From Cercospora beticola (Eukaryota; Ascomycota; Dothideomycetes; Mycosphaerellales; Mycosphaerellaceae): a DNA stretch of 64,000 nucleotides. Positions 24,437 through 36,135 of this stretch are shown piece by piece. Each line of letters starts with the position of its first letter. The first letter of the stretch is position 1. Position numbers and translations under genes: made by a program. The stretch is from positions 3,100,001 to 3,164,000 of the forward strand of contig NC_088937.1 of NCBI RefSeq assembly GCF_033473495.1, read 5' to 3'. Under the pieces are notes generated by a model that ran no database searches, was not told where the DNA came from, and was given only the letters and a program-made list of their open reading frames with translations.

Positions 24437-25308
24437 ATGAAGATCACGACAAAGGAGGAAGAGCAGGAGCACTACAAGTACGAATCGCCCTCACGCGACC
24501 AGCCAATGCAAGTGACGAAGCTAATGATCATCACAGTGCAACGCTCAAAGGAGGTTTCGGAGGCGGCGCTGCTGGTCTCGCAGCGGGCGCATTGGGTGTC
24601 TACGCCGCTTCAGCACGTTATCCAGCTTTTCGAAGCTTGACATTGCCTTTTCGCGCATTCCTGGTCAGCTCCGCCGGAACGTTCGCCGCCATCATCGGAG
24701 CAGACTCCTACTCGAGACGATTCGAAGCTTCACGACAGCCCGGGCGAGACTACCAAGATGAGCAGTCGTCATTACAAGAGCAGCTCGATGCTCAACGAAC
24801 GCAGAGTGAGAAGGTCAAGGCCTGGCTTTCGGACAACAGATATAGCCTCGTTATGGGATCATGGGTTGCATCGATCTCTGCTGCAATGGGAATCGTTGGA
24901 AAGAATCCATATTTGTCAACACAACAAAAGCTTGTACAAGCGCGTGTGTACGCCCAAGGTTTCACGCTCGCGGCTGTTATCATCAGTTTGGCCTTTGAAG
25001 GAAATGATCGCATGAAGGGCAGCGGCAGATGGGAGACTGTCAAGGTTTTGGACCCCAACGACCCCACACACAAGCACATGATCGAGAAGAAGATCCATCA
25101 CGAGCGATATGCTGGCGAGGATCAATGGATGGATATGGTGGAGGCTGAGGAGCAAAGAATGAAGGAGCGCGAGCGCGCTGTCAAGCAGCGTGAGCAGCTC
25201 ACCAATGGCAATGGCAATGGAAAGGGCAAGAAGAAGGAGCAGCATCATGAAGATCAGCTCAAGGGCAAGCCAGAAGAGTCGAAGGAGGAGAAGCTTAACG
25301 CTGCATGA
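24437..25308 (+). CDS. RCF2: HIG1-domain respiratory supercomplex factor (Rcf2-like)
   Basis: Inner mitochondrial membrane protein associated with cytochrome oxidase and bc1-COX supercomplexes. Two exons, 24437-24477 and 24537-25308, give 270 aa. The 59-nt intron has a GCTAATG branch, and its removal creates KITTKEEEQEHYNATLKGG, matching the Rcf2 N-terminus. Two hydrophobic hairpin-like segments lie at ~18-65. The HIG1 domain follows at ~114-170 (RYSLVMGSWVASISAAMG, then QKLVQARVYAQGFTLAAVI, with the QxRxxxQ-type signature). The C-terminal tail is highly charged (KGKKKEQHHEDQLKGK). A longer open frame from 24319 bypasses this intron and is not preferred. Confidence 0.93.
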
Positions 25309-25950
25309 TTTTGTCTCGCCGGTTCTCAGTCTTTTGGCCGCTGGGAAAAGATTGTAAAAATGCATTAGCGAATGTGGAGTTAACACGGCGAAGGCATTGT
25401 ATGAATTTGTTGTAGTAATAGCTCGAATAGACCAACAGCATAGTCTAAAAAGACCGAAGATCAATGCAGTGTCTCCAAATACTACTTCTCACTCGTGCAA
25501 TTTCAGCATTCAGCAGCTCGCTCTGTCTGCTAAGACCGTTCATGCACGTCACAAATATCTCTAAAACTCCTGAGATTACAGACAGGCGAACATGCATTTC
25601 CATACGGCGCAAAATTATCGACGTACATCAGCTGATCTTGAAAGACATCGTTTCTTCAATTCCTTTCGCATTGCTCAGAATGAAAGTCGTCTCGCATATA
25701 CGACCGTGAGGTTCATCATCAGATCTTAACGCATACCATTTCCTCCAAATCCTCCTCCTCTTAAATTCATCGCCCAGAATGGCACTTTTCCGCCCCTCCC
25801 CCCCATCGTGGAAACGTCAGATTCGATGATTATTATACATGAAAATTAGTAATAGTATGAACAAAGGAAGAGAGAAAATAGCAGATGGTCCGTGATTCGT
25901 CGGCCGTGTGATATGTCGATGTTCGTGCAAAGGTTTTGGGTGCCTTTGAT
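25309..25950. other. Convergent intergenic region
   Basis: About 640 bp between the ends of RCF2 and the AT-hook gene. AT-rich at 25800-25870. No gene is supported. Confidence 0.55.
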
Positions 25951-27070
25951 TTACGAGCGTTCGCTTTCGTGGGAAGGTGGTCTGCCTGCGAGATTGTCCG
26001 GTGGGCGGGTGCTAGAAATATCTCGTGGCGCGCTAGTCGTTTCGTCACGATGTCGAGAAATTGCGGCTCTTGCTGGGGTATCTGGTGCATCAGATCGGCC
26101 GTAGGGTGATTCGTATTCGTTGCTCGTCTCAGGAGGGCGAAGGATGGGTGAATCATTAGGCTCGGACTTTGTCGACCTTGCTCGTCTGCGTCGCCCAGAT
26201 GAGGATCCAGGTTGTGATTGGCTGCCAGTCTCGAGTTCTCGAGCAGGAGTGAGCATGGAAGCTATTGGCATCCTCGTAACGGGAGGAAGGGAAGGTCGTG
26301 ATTCCCGTGCCGGATCTTCTACGGTAGCGGCAAGCGGCGGTGGTGGTTGAGCCTGATGAGTCTGAGCTTGGGGAGTATTTTGCGATACCGGACGCGACAT
26401 CGACACTGGTCCAGGCTCGCCATATGACACTACCGAGGCAGCTGCTGCTTCCGCTTTCGCCAAAGCTTCTGCTTTGGTTGGACGACCACGCTTCTTCTTC
26501 GCAGGCGGCTCTGTCGGCGAAGGCTGGGCATGGACAGCAGCCGACATTGGAAGTTTGGGTCTGATTTCCCGGCCAGAAGATCCCCCAGTGAACGAAGCTT
26601 CATACGGGTAAGCTCTCTTCAGCGTCGGGATGGGCCCTGATAAAGGGCTTGGGGCCATTGGACCCATTGGCGCTCCCACGGACACCGGGAGGGTTCTTCG
26701 CATCTCTTCGAAAGCATTGCGGCATGAGTTGAGTGAGCGTCCTGTTGATGTGTCAGCATCACATAGACAGTATGATCCATAAGTGGGGCAACGATGTTAG
26801 TGCAGTAGGAGGATGTCGTCGTCCACGCCGTGATGCTCACCCGGTGGCAGTGGGGTTTCATCCCAACGAGGCTGTAGTTGTACATTCTGAATTACGCTAA
26901 AGAGCACATTTGCTGGAGGATTGGCGGCTTTGATGATTTCGGCCAGTAAGTAGTTCTACACCCATGTCAGAAAAAAAATCCTCGTGCTACCAGGGTGGCG
27001 GGTTCGCCGACGTGCAGCAGCGACGGACCTTTTCATGATTAGACCATGGCTGCTCGGGAGGTGTTGCCAT
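25951..27070 (-). CDS. AT-hook-containing, mostly disordered protein with short N-terminal helical domain (315 aa)
   Basis: Named function not recognised. Three exons on the minus strand, 27070-27029, 26955-26841 and 26741-25951, give 315 aa. Splicing yields MATPPEQPWSNHEK, then a helical domain with EIIKAANPPANVLFSVIQNV and RSLNSCRNAFEEM, resembling a small Myb/SANT-like or fungal-specific fold. The next part carries PPAKKKRGRPTKAEALAKAE, a core AT-hook (RGRP) that binds the minor groove of AT-rich DNA. The rest is Pro/Ser/Arg-rich with a second basic patch SSSGRRRRARSTKSE. It is probably a nuclear DNA-binding or chromatin protein. Both introns (73 and 99 nt) are canonical, and the reading frame is only coherent when spliced. 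Confidence 0.88.
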
Positions 27071-29261
27071 GCCGGGAAGAGAAGGTAAGGGAAGGACAAC
27101 GAGGCTGGCAATTAGAAGGCATACGTAGTCGCACAGAGATATCTTAACAATGGTCGGCAGTGGGCGCGTCGGGACTCGTTAGGTCGTGGCTGTTCTGCTC
27201 TGGACAAAGGAAAGCGCGGCAGCGAGCGTTAGGTGCGTGGTGGGCGAAAGCAGCAGCGAATGCTCTGTCAAACGAGTGTATGGGCAGGCGCCCCAAACGA
27301 TTAGAGAAGGAGGTGCATCACGACGCCGGCAGCCGACAAGGCACAGAAACAAAGGTCGTTGGATCCAGAAGAAGGGATTGTCCATAGAGAAAGCGGTGGT
27401 CGGAGAGGTGAAACCTGGATTCAGCATGTTGCGCATCGTGCGCATAAGTCTCCTGCAAGGTGCGTTTCTAGCTGGCCTTGTGCAGAGTCCAAATTAACAC
27501 CATGCGTCTGAGAGGAGTCAGGACGGGCTACCCGCTGCGACTGGCCCTGGCGCTTGTTTTGACGCAGTATCCTTCTGCCGCCGCGAGCAGGCATCGAGCG
27601 CGGACATCGTCGTGGGCGCGCCGGCGAGGTGGCATCGTCGCTGCGGTGCGCGCGCGCTGGAGGCTGCGGTGTGAAGACGAGCAACGTTGACCGGGGTCGG
27701 GCGGAGCTACACACAGGGCAACTGCGATCGCTGCTCGGCATCTGCTGGGTCCGTGCCTGCTCCCGCGTGCTCGGTTCATCTCCTTCGTTCGTGAGATACA
27801 CCTCGAAATGATACGCTGTGGTACGCCATCTTCGACATCTGCTACTGGCGACACCTCCAGCGGGCTCACGTACATACCCGACAGCGACATCTCTGTATCC
27901 ATTCAATCCTGCTGCGCGTCTGCCCTCCGTCAGGCGGTTTTGACCTATCGTTGCGGAATAGCCGCTGTAAAACAGCAGTTGGTGCTATGCCTGTGCACGT
28001 TGGCGGTTCGCCGTCTCAGACGCAGGAGGAGTGCTTAGTATGCTAAAAGAGAATAGACTAAACACATCCCGCCACTGAATGGCGCGCACTTCCTCTCTCT
28101 ATCCGCCCGGACCGCTGCAGGATAATAAAACTGAAAGACTTTTGCGTCGACGAGACACCGAGCCTGCTCCTCCATGACACCGACCGCATATTCGTCATTG
28201 CGCTCTTGGGCCCACAACCATCGCGTGCGCCGTTGAAGGCTCTGCATAGACTGCTCCATCACGAAACGTTGGCATTGCCCTCGTATCGGGCCATAAGTCC
28301 ACCTATATGATCGGCTCCGTCTGGCGCAATGTTTGCCGTTCACCATCTCTCGTACCGTCTCGAGACATCCCAAGGTCGTCTGTGGTCGCCTGCCAGTCGC
28401 AGACTTGATACAACAAGTATCTTCCTGGAAAGGCCTCAGGACGAACCGACGCGCCCTCCGATCTTTCTTTGGTGCCTCACTTCACGTGTGTCACCTGAGC
28501 CAGCCTCGGCGAGCTGACCAGAGAGCAGGGCGTATGGTTACGGTATATGCAAATTGTGCAGTTGTGCACGTCTTGTACATGTCGTCGTATTGTCGAGACA
28601 TTGATCTCCGATGTCATGGCGGCCGTCCTGCGTACTTATAGCATCTACCTGTCGTAGACTTGGCTCGAGAAGCGGGAGTTTGCCGAAAGCCAGCGTCCTG
28701 CCATCTCCAAAACGCCTTCCTTCTTCGTTCCCATTTGCACTGTAAACCCACGCAATTACACTCCTTTGCTCGCCTCTGACTGCGTGTTTCGATTCCCCTC
28801 CATATCAAGTGTCCAAGATCTGAAGATACAGCAGCCACGACTGGTACGGAATCGAGTTCCAGACTTTACACTACTTTGTAGCGACATACTGAATGAAGCC
28901 AAGTTCCGAATCACTCCCATATTGTGACCACCGTTTCTCGCTCAACGAAGTGCCTCGAACGCATCGCGAACCTCTATCGCCCAGACCCACTCCAACATCG
29001 CCGCTAGTCACTCGCGCTCCGCGCCACCAATGCACATTTTTCCGCCTTGCGCAACCACGCTTAGGTAGCCGAAGAGACTGACGCCGAGCGCGGGTTACGG
29101 CGTCGACGAGACATGCGCAGGTGATTTCCTGGTGGCACGTGTGTTTTCAGGTGTCAAGTGTCCGGCGTCATTGGAGAGAGAGAGGTTGCCATCCGTGAAG
29201 CTGCCATTTGCTTCTCCGCGTCACGCCTTCCCACTACATCAGCACCGTCCGCGAGGCCAAC
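27071..29261. other. 2.2-kb divergent region between the AT-hook gene and SET2
   Basis: This is the longest stretch without a supported gene. Several open frames of 60-160 codons occur on both strands, but none shows motifs, good codon use or sensible splice joins. It probably contains two promoters and long leaders. An unannotated noncoding transcript cannot be excluded. Confidence 0.5.
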
Positions 29262-32202
29262 ATGGACGACAATGAAATCAAGCAGGACGTACTGGAGTCG
29301 GAAGTACGAGAAATGAAGCTGAAAGAGGAAGAGGAAAGCGTAGACATGGACACCATATCTCTCTCTGCGGCGGCGGCCAAGGAGGTCAACTCTGGCCAGG
29401 CCAGTGGCAGTGGCACGCCGTCCAGCATGAAGCGACGGTCGAAGTCGCCCGTCAAATCACGAGCGAGCGCTGATTCTCCGGCCATCAAAACGGACGACGA
29501 GGAGACTATTGGCGGCGAAGTCACATTGAAGACCGAGCCGGGCAAGCCGCCAAAGCTGTCGCGCACGACTTCGCATAAGATTGAAAAACGAAGTGCACGG
29601 TTGTACTTCGATCATGCCGACACCACAGAAGAGTCAAAGTCTACGTTCGAGGTCCTGCCGCAGTGCACGTATGCCAACAAATACTTGGGTACCACTGAAC
29701 ATGCACTCGAATGTGATTGCGTGGAAGAATGGGGTACGTTGTTCGCATGTCATGGGGAAGGATTGTGCTTTGGAGAGAATTATACTGATACACGTTATAG
29801 ACTCATCATCGCGGACGAATGAGGCCTGCGGAGAGGATAGCGATTGCATCAATCGCGCGACGAAGATGGAGTGTATCGGCGACTGCACTTGCGGCTCAGC
29901 CTGCCAGAACCGACGCTTCCACAACAAGCAGTACGCTGATGTTTCGGTCTTCAAAACAGAAAAGAAAGGCTACGGGCTCCGCGCCAATACCGATTTACGG
30001 CCTAACGACTTCATTTTCGAATACATTGGCGAGGTCATTGGTGACCAAGTCTTCCGGCGGCGATTGCACCAGTATGACGAGGAGGGGATAAAACACTTCT
30101 ACTTTATGAGTTTGTCGAAAGGCGAATTCGTTGACGCAACAAAGAAAGGCAACCTGGGACGGTTTTGCAATCACAGCTGTAATCCCAACTGTTACGTCGA
30201 TAAATGGGTGGTGGGCGACAAACTTCGAATGGGCATATTTGCCGAACGCAAGATCAAAGCCGGCGAGGAACTTGTCTTCAACTACAATGTGGACCGGTAC
30301 GGTGCAGATCCACAGCCATGTTACTGCGAAGAACCGAACTGTACTGGTTTCATTGGTGGCAAGACGCAAACAGAGCGTGCTACCAAGCTCTCCAGTACTA
30401 TCATCGAGGCTTTGGGCATTGATGACGCTGATGCGTGGGACACTGCCGTGGCCAAGCGCCCTCGCAAGAAGAAGGCTGGTGAGGACGATGAGGAATACGT
30501 CAACAACATCGAGCCTAGGGGTCTCGACGAAGAAGGCGTAAACAAGGTCATGTCTTCCCTCATGCAATGCAAGGAGAAGTGGATTGCGGTCAAGCTCCTG
30601 TCACGCATACAACGCGCGACTGATGACAAGGTCCGCCAACGGGTCATTCGCTTCCACGGGTATCGCATACTCAAGACGGCTCTGTCTAACTTCAAGGAAG
30701 ACACCAATGTGTGCATTCAGATCCTGGACATTCTAGACACCATGCCGAGGCTCACCCGCAACAAGATCCAGGATTCGAAGATTGAAGAGGCAATTGAGCC
30801 TTTGACTGAGAATGAGGATGAACGAGTTGCGTTTCGCGCTAGAGAACTGCTAGAAGCGTGGTCGAAGCTGGAGGTCGGTTACCGTATACCACGTGTCAAA
30901 CGTGACCCCAACGCTGTTCCCGACCGCAAGACAGATCGACGAGATGGGGAGCGACGACGCAGCAAGTCTCGGTCACGATCGAAATCGCCCGAGCGCATAG
31001 TAGCGCCGACAGGTCCTCGAGCAGGTGCGCCAGCGCGTCCAGGCTTCACGAGACCTCCGGGGCGTTTTCGACCACCTCCACCTGGAACTGGCTTGCCTGC
31101 TGGTTGGTTTGAAGCGACTGCTGCCAATGGCGCCACCTACTATTACACACAGAATGGCACAACAACATGGCAGCGGCCGACCGTGGCTGCCAATGCGGCG
31201 CCTCCGCCTCCACCTCCGAAGGCGGTGACTGACCAGATGGCTTTACAAGATCTCATCAAGAACATTGTCGCCTCGAAACAAGATCAACCGGCTAAGCCCT
31301 CTGCCACTTCGACTCCTGTCGAGACGCCGAAGAAGGAGCGCAAAGAAGAAAAGTGGCGGAAACTTCCAGAGGAGAAGCAGAAGAAGCTGTACGAAAACGC
31401 ATTGCAACCCCATATCCTGCATGTGGCAGGGAAGTTCAGGAAAGAGCTGCCAAAAGAAGACCTCAAACGCTGGTCCAAGGAGTTCGCCAAACAAGTTGTT
31501 GATTCTGATTTCAGGAAAGGTCGAGTGGACGATCCCAACAAGGTCAGTGACAAGAGAGCAAAAGATGTCAAGAAGCAATGTCAAGCCTTTTTCGAGAAAG
31601 CCAAGAAGAAGAAGCTTGTGGCCGACCAGAAACGAGCGGAGAGGAAGGCGCAGAAGGAGAAGAGCGGCGAGGATGGCAGCAAGACCCCACCAGGTTCACC
31701 GCCGCCCGCAGTGGCCAGTCCAGTCGCTGTAGACGACGATGTTTTGTCGGACCAAGAGATGGACGATGCGGTGGATGCTACTCCTCAGGACACTGCGCTC
31801 AAGCGGAGGCGTGACGATCCTTCAAGTCTCACCGACGAAGAGCTTGCCGCCAAGAAGCAGCGTATGGAGCCGATCGACTTTGCACCACCACCTCCTCCCC
31901 CTCCGCCGCCGGTCACTGAACCGGGCATAGACAGCGAGCAAGCAACTCCTCGAACCAATGACGGAGACTACATGAACGGTACTTCAAGTCACGAGGATCT
32001 CGGCTTTTCTATCAAAGGAGCCGCGCGCTCACAAAGTCGTCCCGGCTCGCGCAGTGACGAACCCGTGCAGACTGCGACGCCGCCTACTACTGGCAGTCCT
32101 GATCAGGATGAAACAGAAAAGGCTGCCCAGCGGACGAACTACGGAGAAATGAACCCAGAGCGCTTGCGACAATTGGGTGTTTTGGACTTGCCGAACAACT
32201 GA
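29262..32202 (+). CDS. SET2: Histone H3 lysine-36 methyltransferase Set2
   Basis: SAM-dependent nuclear enzyme that methylates H3K36 during RNA polymerase II elongation. Two exons, 29262-29733 and 29801-32202, give 957 aa. Splicing the 67-nt intron joins the AWS cysteines ([11 protein letters not shown] | [16 protein letters not shown]). Domains in order: AWS (~128-200); SET (~203-320, with [28 protein letters not shown] and ELVFNY); post-SET (~330-345, [13 protein letters not shown]); a helical TFIIS-N-like/LW segment (~400-520); WW (~588-620, [18 protein letters not shown]..); and SRI (~670-765), which binds the phosphorylated Pol II CTD. The start is placed at MDDNEIKQD; upstream in-frame codons are leader. 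Confidence 0.98.
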
Positions 32203-32492
32203 TACCTTTTCGTTCTTCTATCTTGATTTGACGATTCGTGGGCATTTCTAGCAGGCACGTTGCAGTATTGAGATGGGCAGCTTACAGGCCCAGTACAACA
32301 GCATTTGGGAGAAGGGGTCAGAAAGGAACTTTTTTTAATGCTGTACACTAGTTTTGTCACGCAGAGCATACGCTCTCGAGCCTTTGATAATGGCCAACAT
32401 TTGACATGTAACTTCTGAAGAGTCTCTCATGCCATGTTTCATGTATTCGTCGCGTCTGTCGGAACGTTCTTCGTTCTTCGTTGACCCAAACT

Positions 32493-32957
32493 TCAATCAA
32501 ATAAATCCTGCCCTGCATCTCGACCGAAAGCGTTCGCGTTCCAGTGACTCCAACCTCGCACGCGCCAGCCTTCACCGCTGCTGCTGATCCAGCCTCCGGC
32601 AGCTGCGATGATTGCAGCTCGTTCTTCTGCTGGAGCTCTGATCCAGACGTCTTGGTCTTGGAGGTGTAAGATGTCGATTGGAATTGCTGAGCCGTGAAGG
32701 CCTAGAAAAGAGGATAGAGCAGCGTTCAAGTGCAATTGTGCGGTGACGCCATCGAGTGCTTGATTTGTTTTGGATGAGAGGTGTTGAAGGCGAATGTAGA
32801 CCCAATCTGGTTTGCGGATTGAGAACTCGCTGAGCGTCTGGTTTTTTGTGGCATTTCTTGGCTGTCGTGATGATGATTTTTGTGTGCTTGGTTGTGTTAC
32901 TTGTGGTGTGTCTGTTGTGGACTCTGGTGCGTCTGGTAAGGTTTCTGGGTCTGCCAT
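32493..32957 (-). CDS. POP8: Ribonuclease P/MRP subunit Pop8-like
   Basis: Small protein subunit of the RNase P and RNase MRP ribonucleoproteins, which process pre-tRNA and pre-rRNA. One exon of 154 aa from MADPETLPDAPE. The first ~45 residues are Ser/Thr-rich. The conserved core (~48-130) reads RKPDWVYIRLQHL, LDGVTAQLHLNAALSSFLG, AIPIDILHL and VWIRAPAEERAAIIAA, an alpha/beta fold typical of fungal Pop8 proteins. The frame continues 63 codons upstream without stop, but that part looks like leader. The plus strand here is markedly G/T-rich. The assignment rests on recalled family pattern and is good but not certain. Confidence 0.75.
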   Translation of the reverse strand: MADPETLPDAPESTTDTPQVTQPSTQKSSSRQPRNATKNQTLSEFSIRKPDWVYIRLQHLSSKTNQALDGVTAQLHLNAALSSFLGLHGSAIPIDILHLQDQDVWIRAPAEERAAIIAAAGGWISSSGEGWRVRGWSHWNANAFGRDAGQDLFD

Positions 32958-33179
32958 TTTTGATGTTTGGGTCAGTGCAACGATATGTGAAAGTGGAACA
33001 GGAAGTTGCATGTTGCATGCAGTACGGCCGAAGTTCGGCTTTTGTGATTCGCTGTCTATGCTGCTGAAACTCCCTCCCATGCTGTTGCTGCAATTCGAGC
33101 AAATTGTCACCACCAGCGCCACGCTTGTCAAAGTAAGAAACCTCATCTAAGTACACTTCTCGCTGTCTCGATCGACGCC

Positions 33180-35323
33180 TCACTGCATTTTGATGCGAGG
33201 CCCGTTGCCCGCCATCTCAGACTCAGCCTTTCTCTTCCCCAGGGATGAGTCCGGTGTTGAGCTGCGCTCTCGCTGGTTGGCACCGACGCTTGCGAGCGCT
33301 GCAGCAAGTGCTCCTCTGTCGATGCTAGCCACCGGTTGCGACTTTGTCAACTCTGCGAGACACGTCGCGTGAACGATCTTCTTGTTCATGTACCCAGCAT
33401 TGGCGAAGACCCAGTCCTGATGCTCCTCGGAATACGTGCTATGTAAGTCCTCGTAGCAAATGGTGCATGTGCTCTTGGTCATGCCAGCTGGGGCCCGGAC
33501 AACCTGCTCCTGTGGACTCTTCTGCGCCTTTGCTGCTTCCGTGTTTTCCTTCGCAGTGGCGGTAGTTGTCGAAGGATCGAATTCGATGTGCTGTATCCAC
33601 TCCATCTCATTTGGGAACCAATTCCTGTGGTGGCCGCGGTTGGTGTTGGGATCGGCGATACGCTGGTTTGTTCGAAAGTGCCAGTCCAAGTGAAGACTCT
33701 TCTTCTGCCTGCCTTCTTCGGTGGTGGAAAAGCGTCGTCCGCATGTGCTGCACTGGTTTGGCAACGCATCGTACATCGCGGCAACTAGCTCGGGGCGGAA
33801 GGTCTTCAAACTCGCTGCTGTAATCGGCACTTGGAGATGCGCTCGTACAGGTTGAGCGTGTGACTGTAATGGAGTTGCGGCTTGTGAAGGAAGCGGCGCT
33901 ACCGCTTGAAGTGACTTCAACAATTCTGCAGTCGGATCTGATGCAGCTGGTGCCGTTGCGACGGGATTGGCAGGCGGTGCAGCGCTGGAGACAGGCTTGA
34001 TGAGCCCGGCCTTCGTCAAAGACGCGATTAGATCTGCCGCGTCGTTGGCTTGAGGTGCCGAGCTGGTATGGCTCTGGACTGCATTGAGCTGGGAGTGACT
34101 CGCGTTGTGAAATCCAGGAATGGCCGCGCGCAGCTGCGGTGTGCTAGGCTTTTGTGTGCCGGCCAACAATGCTTGCAAGCCATTCAATGCGTCAGGGGTC
34201 AGGTTAGGTGGTGGCCCAGCATGCGAAGGCGTAGCAGTCGGGATCGGGAGCGGCGGTTGGAATGCGAGAGGAAGTGGTGTCGGTGTCTGCCACTGCGGCT
34301 GGGGCACCTGCGGAGGAGGTACGGGTGGTGGAAATGCTGGCACTGCCGGGGCCAGAGAGGAGACCTGTTGCTTGATCTGCTGAAGCTCGCTAGAGCTCAC
34401 ACGCTGGATGTTGAGGAGGTTGCGCAGCTGGTTCAGCGCGTTGAACTGAGTCTGTAGACCTACATCGTGCGGCCTACTTGCAAGCTGGTACTGAAATCTT
34501 GGGATCAATGAGTCGATGTCACGCTTCACGCTCTCGATCTCGTTGTTCAAGTTTGTGAGTGGCGGCTGGTATGCATACGGCTGAGACTGTGGTGTAGCCT
34601 GTGATGCGGTCAGTGACATGGTCGACGGAAGCTCCGCAGAGATACATACCTGCGGAACGGGGTGGCCTGGATACATTGGCTGCGGCGTGTGAGAAGGCGG
34701 CCGAGGGTATTGGCCATTCTGCTGAGGTGGTGTCGCCACGCCTTGAAACTGAGTCTGTGACTGCCTGATCTTCTCCAGCGCCGCCCTAGCCTTTATCATG
34801 GCGTTTTCAAGGGGCTGAACAGTCTCTCGAGGGAAGACAGGTCGCGGGTCAATAGATCCAGGCACGGGCTCTTTCCACGTTCGCAGCATCGCATCCATAT
34901 GGCGCCTTGTCGCGTTGTCGACCAGAGTGTAAGCTTCCATGAAGGTATTGTAGAGGTTCCGACCAAGGTAAACTGTGTAGGGTGTGCCTACATTCTTAAC
35001 AATGCTGTCGAGAACGAAGAGCGCTGGCAGTTTGCGCGTTGGAGACGTCTGCAGTAAACGATATCAGTTTGGATCCAAAAATAGAACGTCACGTGAGTGT
35101 GGACGATTGTGTAGTGTCCTATTGTCCTTACCTGCTTGATGTGGTTCTCCAGTGCTTTCGATATTGCCTGCGCGTGCTCCGTATTTTCTTTGGCGATGAC
35201 AGTCAGGTTGCTGATCTCGTACCTGTTGTTACTCTGGAGATCTTTCAGAGATTCTTCGAAGTCGGCGGCCACTTCAGCAGAAGACCCGCCTGAGAAGGAG
35301 CCGCGCGGCGATCTGGAAGACAT
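33180..35323 (-). CDS. PCF11: Pre-mRNA cleavage and termination factor Pcf11
   Basis: Subunit of cleavage factor IA that binds the Pol II CTD and couples 3' end formation to termination. On the minus strand I join 35323-35132, 35048-34650 and 34598-33180 for 669 aa. The first intron (83 nt) joins the CID: DFEESLKDL and ALENHIKQ, then TSPTRKLPALFVLDSIVKNV. The CID spans ~7-138. The 51-nt intron at 34599-34649 is in frame (GTATGT donor, CTGAC branch, CACAG acceptor); retention adds 17 residues. A Pro/Gln-rich middle is followed by two zinc-finger regions, CSTCGRRFS with HLDWHF (~472-503) and CTICYEDL with HATC (~573-610), the latter being the Clp1-binding area. Confidence 0.96.
34599..34649 (-). 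other. In-frame (3n) candidate intron in PCF11
   Basis: A 51-nt stretch has a perfect GTATGT donor, CACTGACC branch and CACAG acceptor. It contains no stop, so both forms are translatable. Confidence 0.8.
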
Positions 35324-36135
35324 GACGGCTTCACGAGATGGAAGTTCAGCACGCAGTGATGCACAAATATGCTATCTAGTTGCTTCGATGAAGACTGTCC
35401 CGGCGTGACGGGACGGTAGAAAACACCACTCGAGACAGCCTCGAGCGTGTGACGTGGAGGACCCGACAGCACCACAGTATCGCGAAGCGCGAAGCGAGCG
35501 GTGCGAGGATCTTTCAGCCCTTGGTCAGGACGAGTTATGCAAGAAGTGTAGTCGGGTTGCTAGCTAAACCGTGGCTTGCTTCAATATATCCCCAGTGCGC
35601 TTCCGAAGCTCTTTCTGACCATTCACCCTTCTGCCATTCACCGCACCCACCAACAGGGCGTTCAGAGTACTCGAGCAGATTCTGCTCTCCACAGTTGCCG
35701 TACCAGCCTCGAGCCGCTCTTATCACAATACGGTATTGCGCTGTAGCGAACTTGCCTTTGTCTGAGATCTCCCGATGCGCGCGCGCGGCGAATGTCTTGG
35801 GCGGAACACGCGGTGATGACCCAACGACCGTGGGTCTTGAGCTTGTGAAGTTCTTGAATTGATGGATTCGAGTGGGTGTCGCGGAGTTGACGAAGCGATG
35901 AGTTGTCGAGCGGTGCATATGCCGAGAACTGCGAAGTGCAAGTGCAGAGCTAAAGTCAGAGCCTGTCACGTGAAGACGATGACGTTGTGGACCCTTGCGC
36001 CCATCAAAGGCAACTAAATGGTAGCAGCGCAACGGTGCTCTGTACAACACGAACATCACCCCATCGCATCACCATTCACGAGTCAATCCTGTACCAGAAC
36101 ATCCTAGGTCTGAACGCCGAACACCATAACGCAAA
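35324..36135. other. Region upstream of PCF11 and the I9-like gene
   Basis: An 812-bp head-to-head gap. It holds one doubtful minus-strand frame (listed separately). The rest probably serves as promoter and leader. Confidence 0.5.
35535..35918 (-). CDS. Possible small protein (up to 127 aa), doubtful
   Basis: A minus-strand frame from ATG at 35918 starts MHRSTTHRFVNSATPTRIHQ. The first ~60 codons use the C- and G-ending codons typical of genes here. The first 30 residues are Arg/Ser/Thr-rich without acids, like a mitochondrial presequence. The second half looks unlike protein, so a shorter spliced product is possible. A plus-strand frame of similar length overlaps it, which lowers confidence. 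No family is recognised. Confidence 0.3.
   Translation of the reverse strand: MHRSTTHRFVNSATPTRIHQFKNFTSSRPTVVGSSPRVPPKTFAARAHREISDKGKFATAQYRIVIRAARGWYGNCGEQNLLEYSERPVGGCGEWQKGEWSERASEAHWGYIEASHGLASNPTTLLA

Noticed and set aside
24319..24536. Upstream start for the RCF2 gene
   Set aside because: It runs through the intron; the spliced start at 24437 matches the Rcf2 N-terminus.
28035..28373. 112-codon minus-strand frame in the SET2 upstream gap
   Set aside because: No recognisable domain, no good start context and no supporting splice signals.
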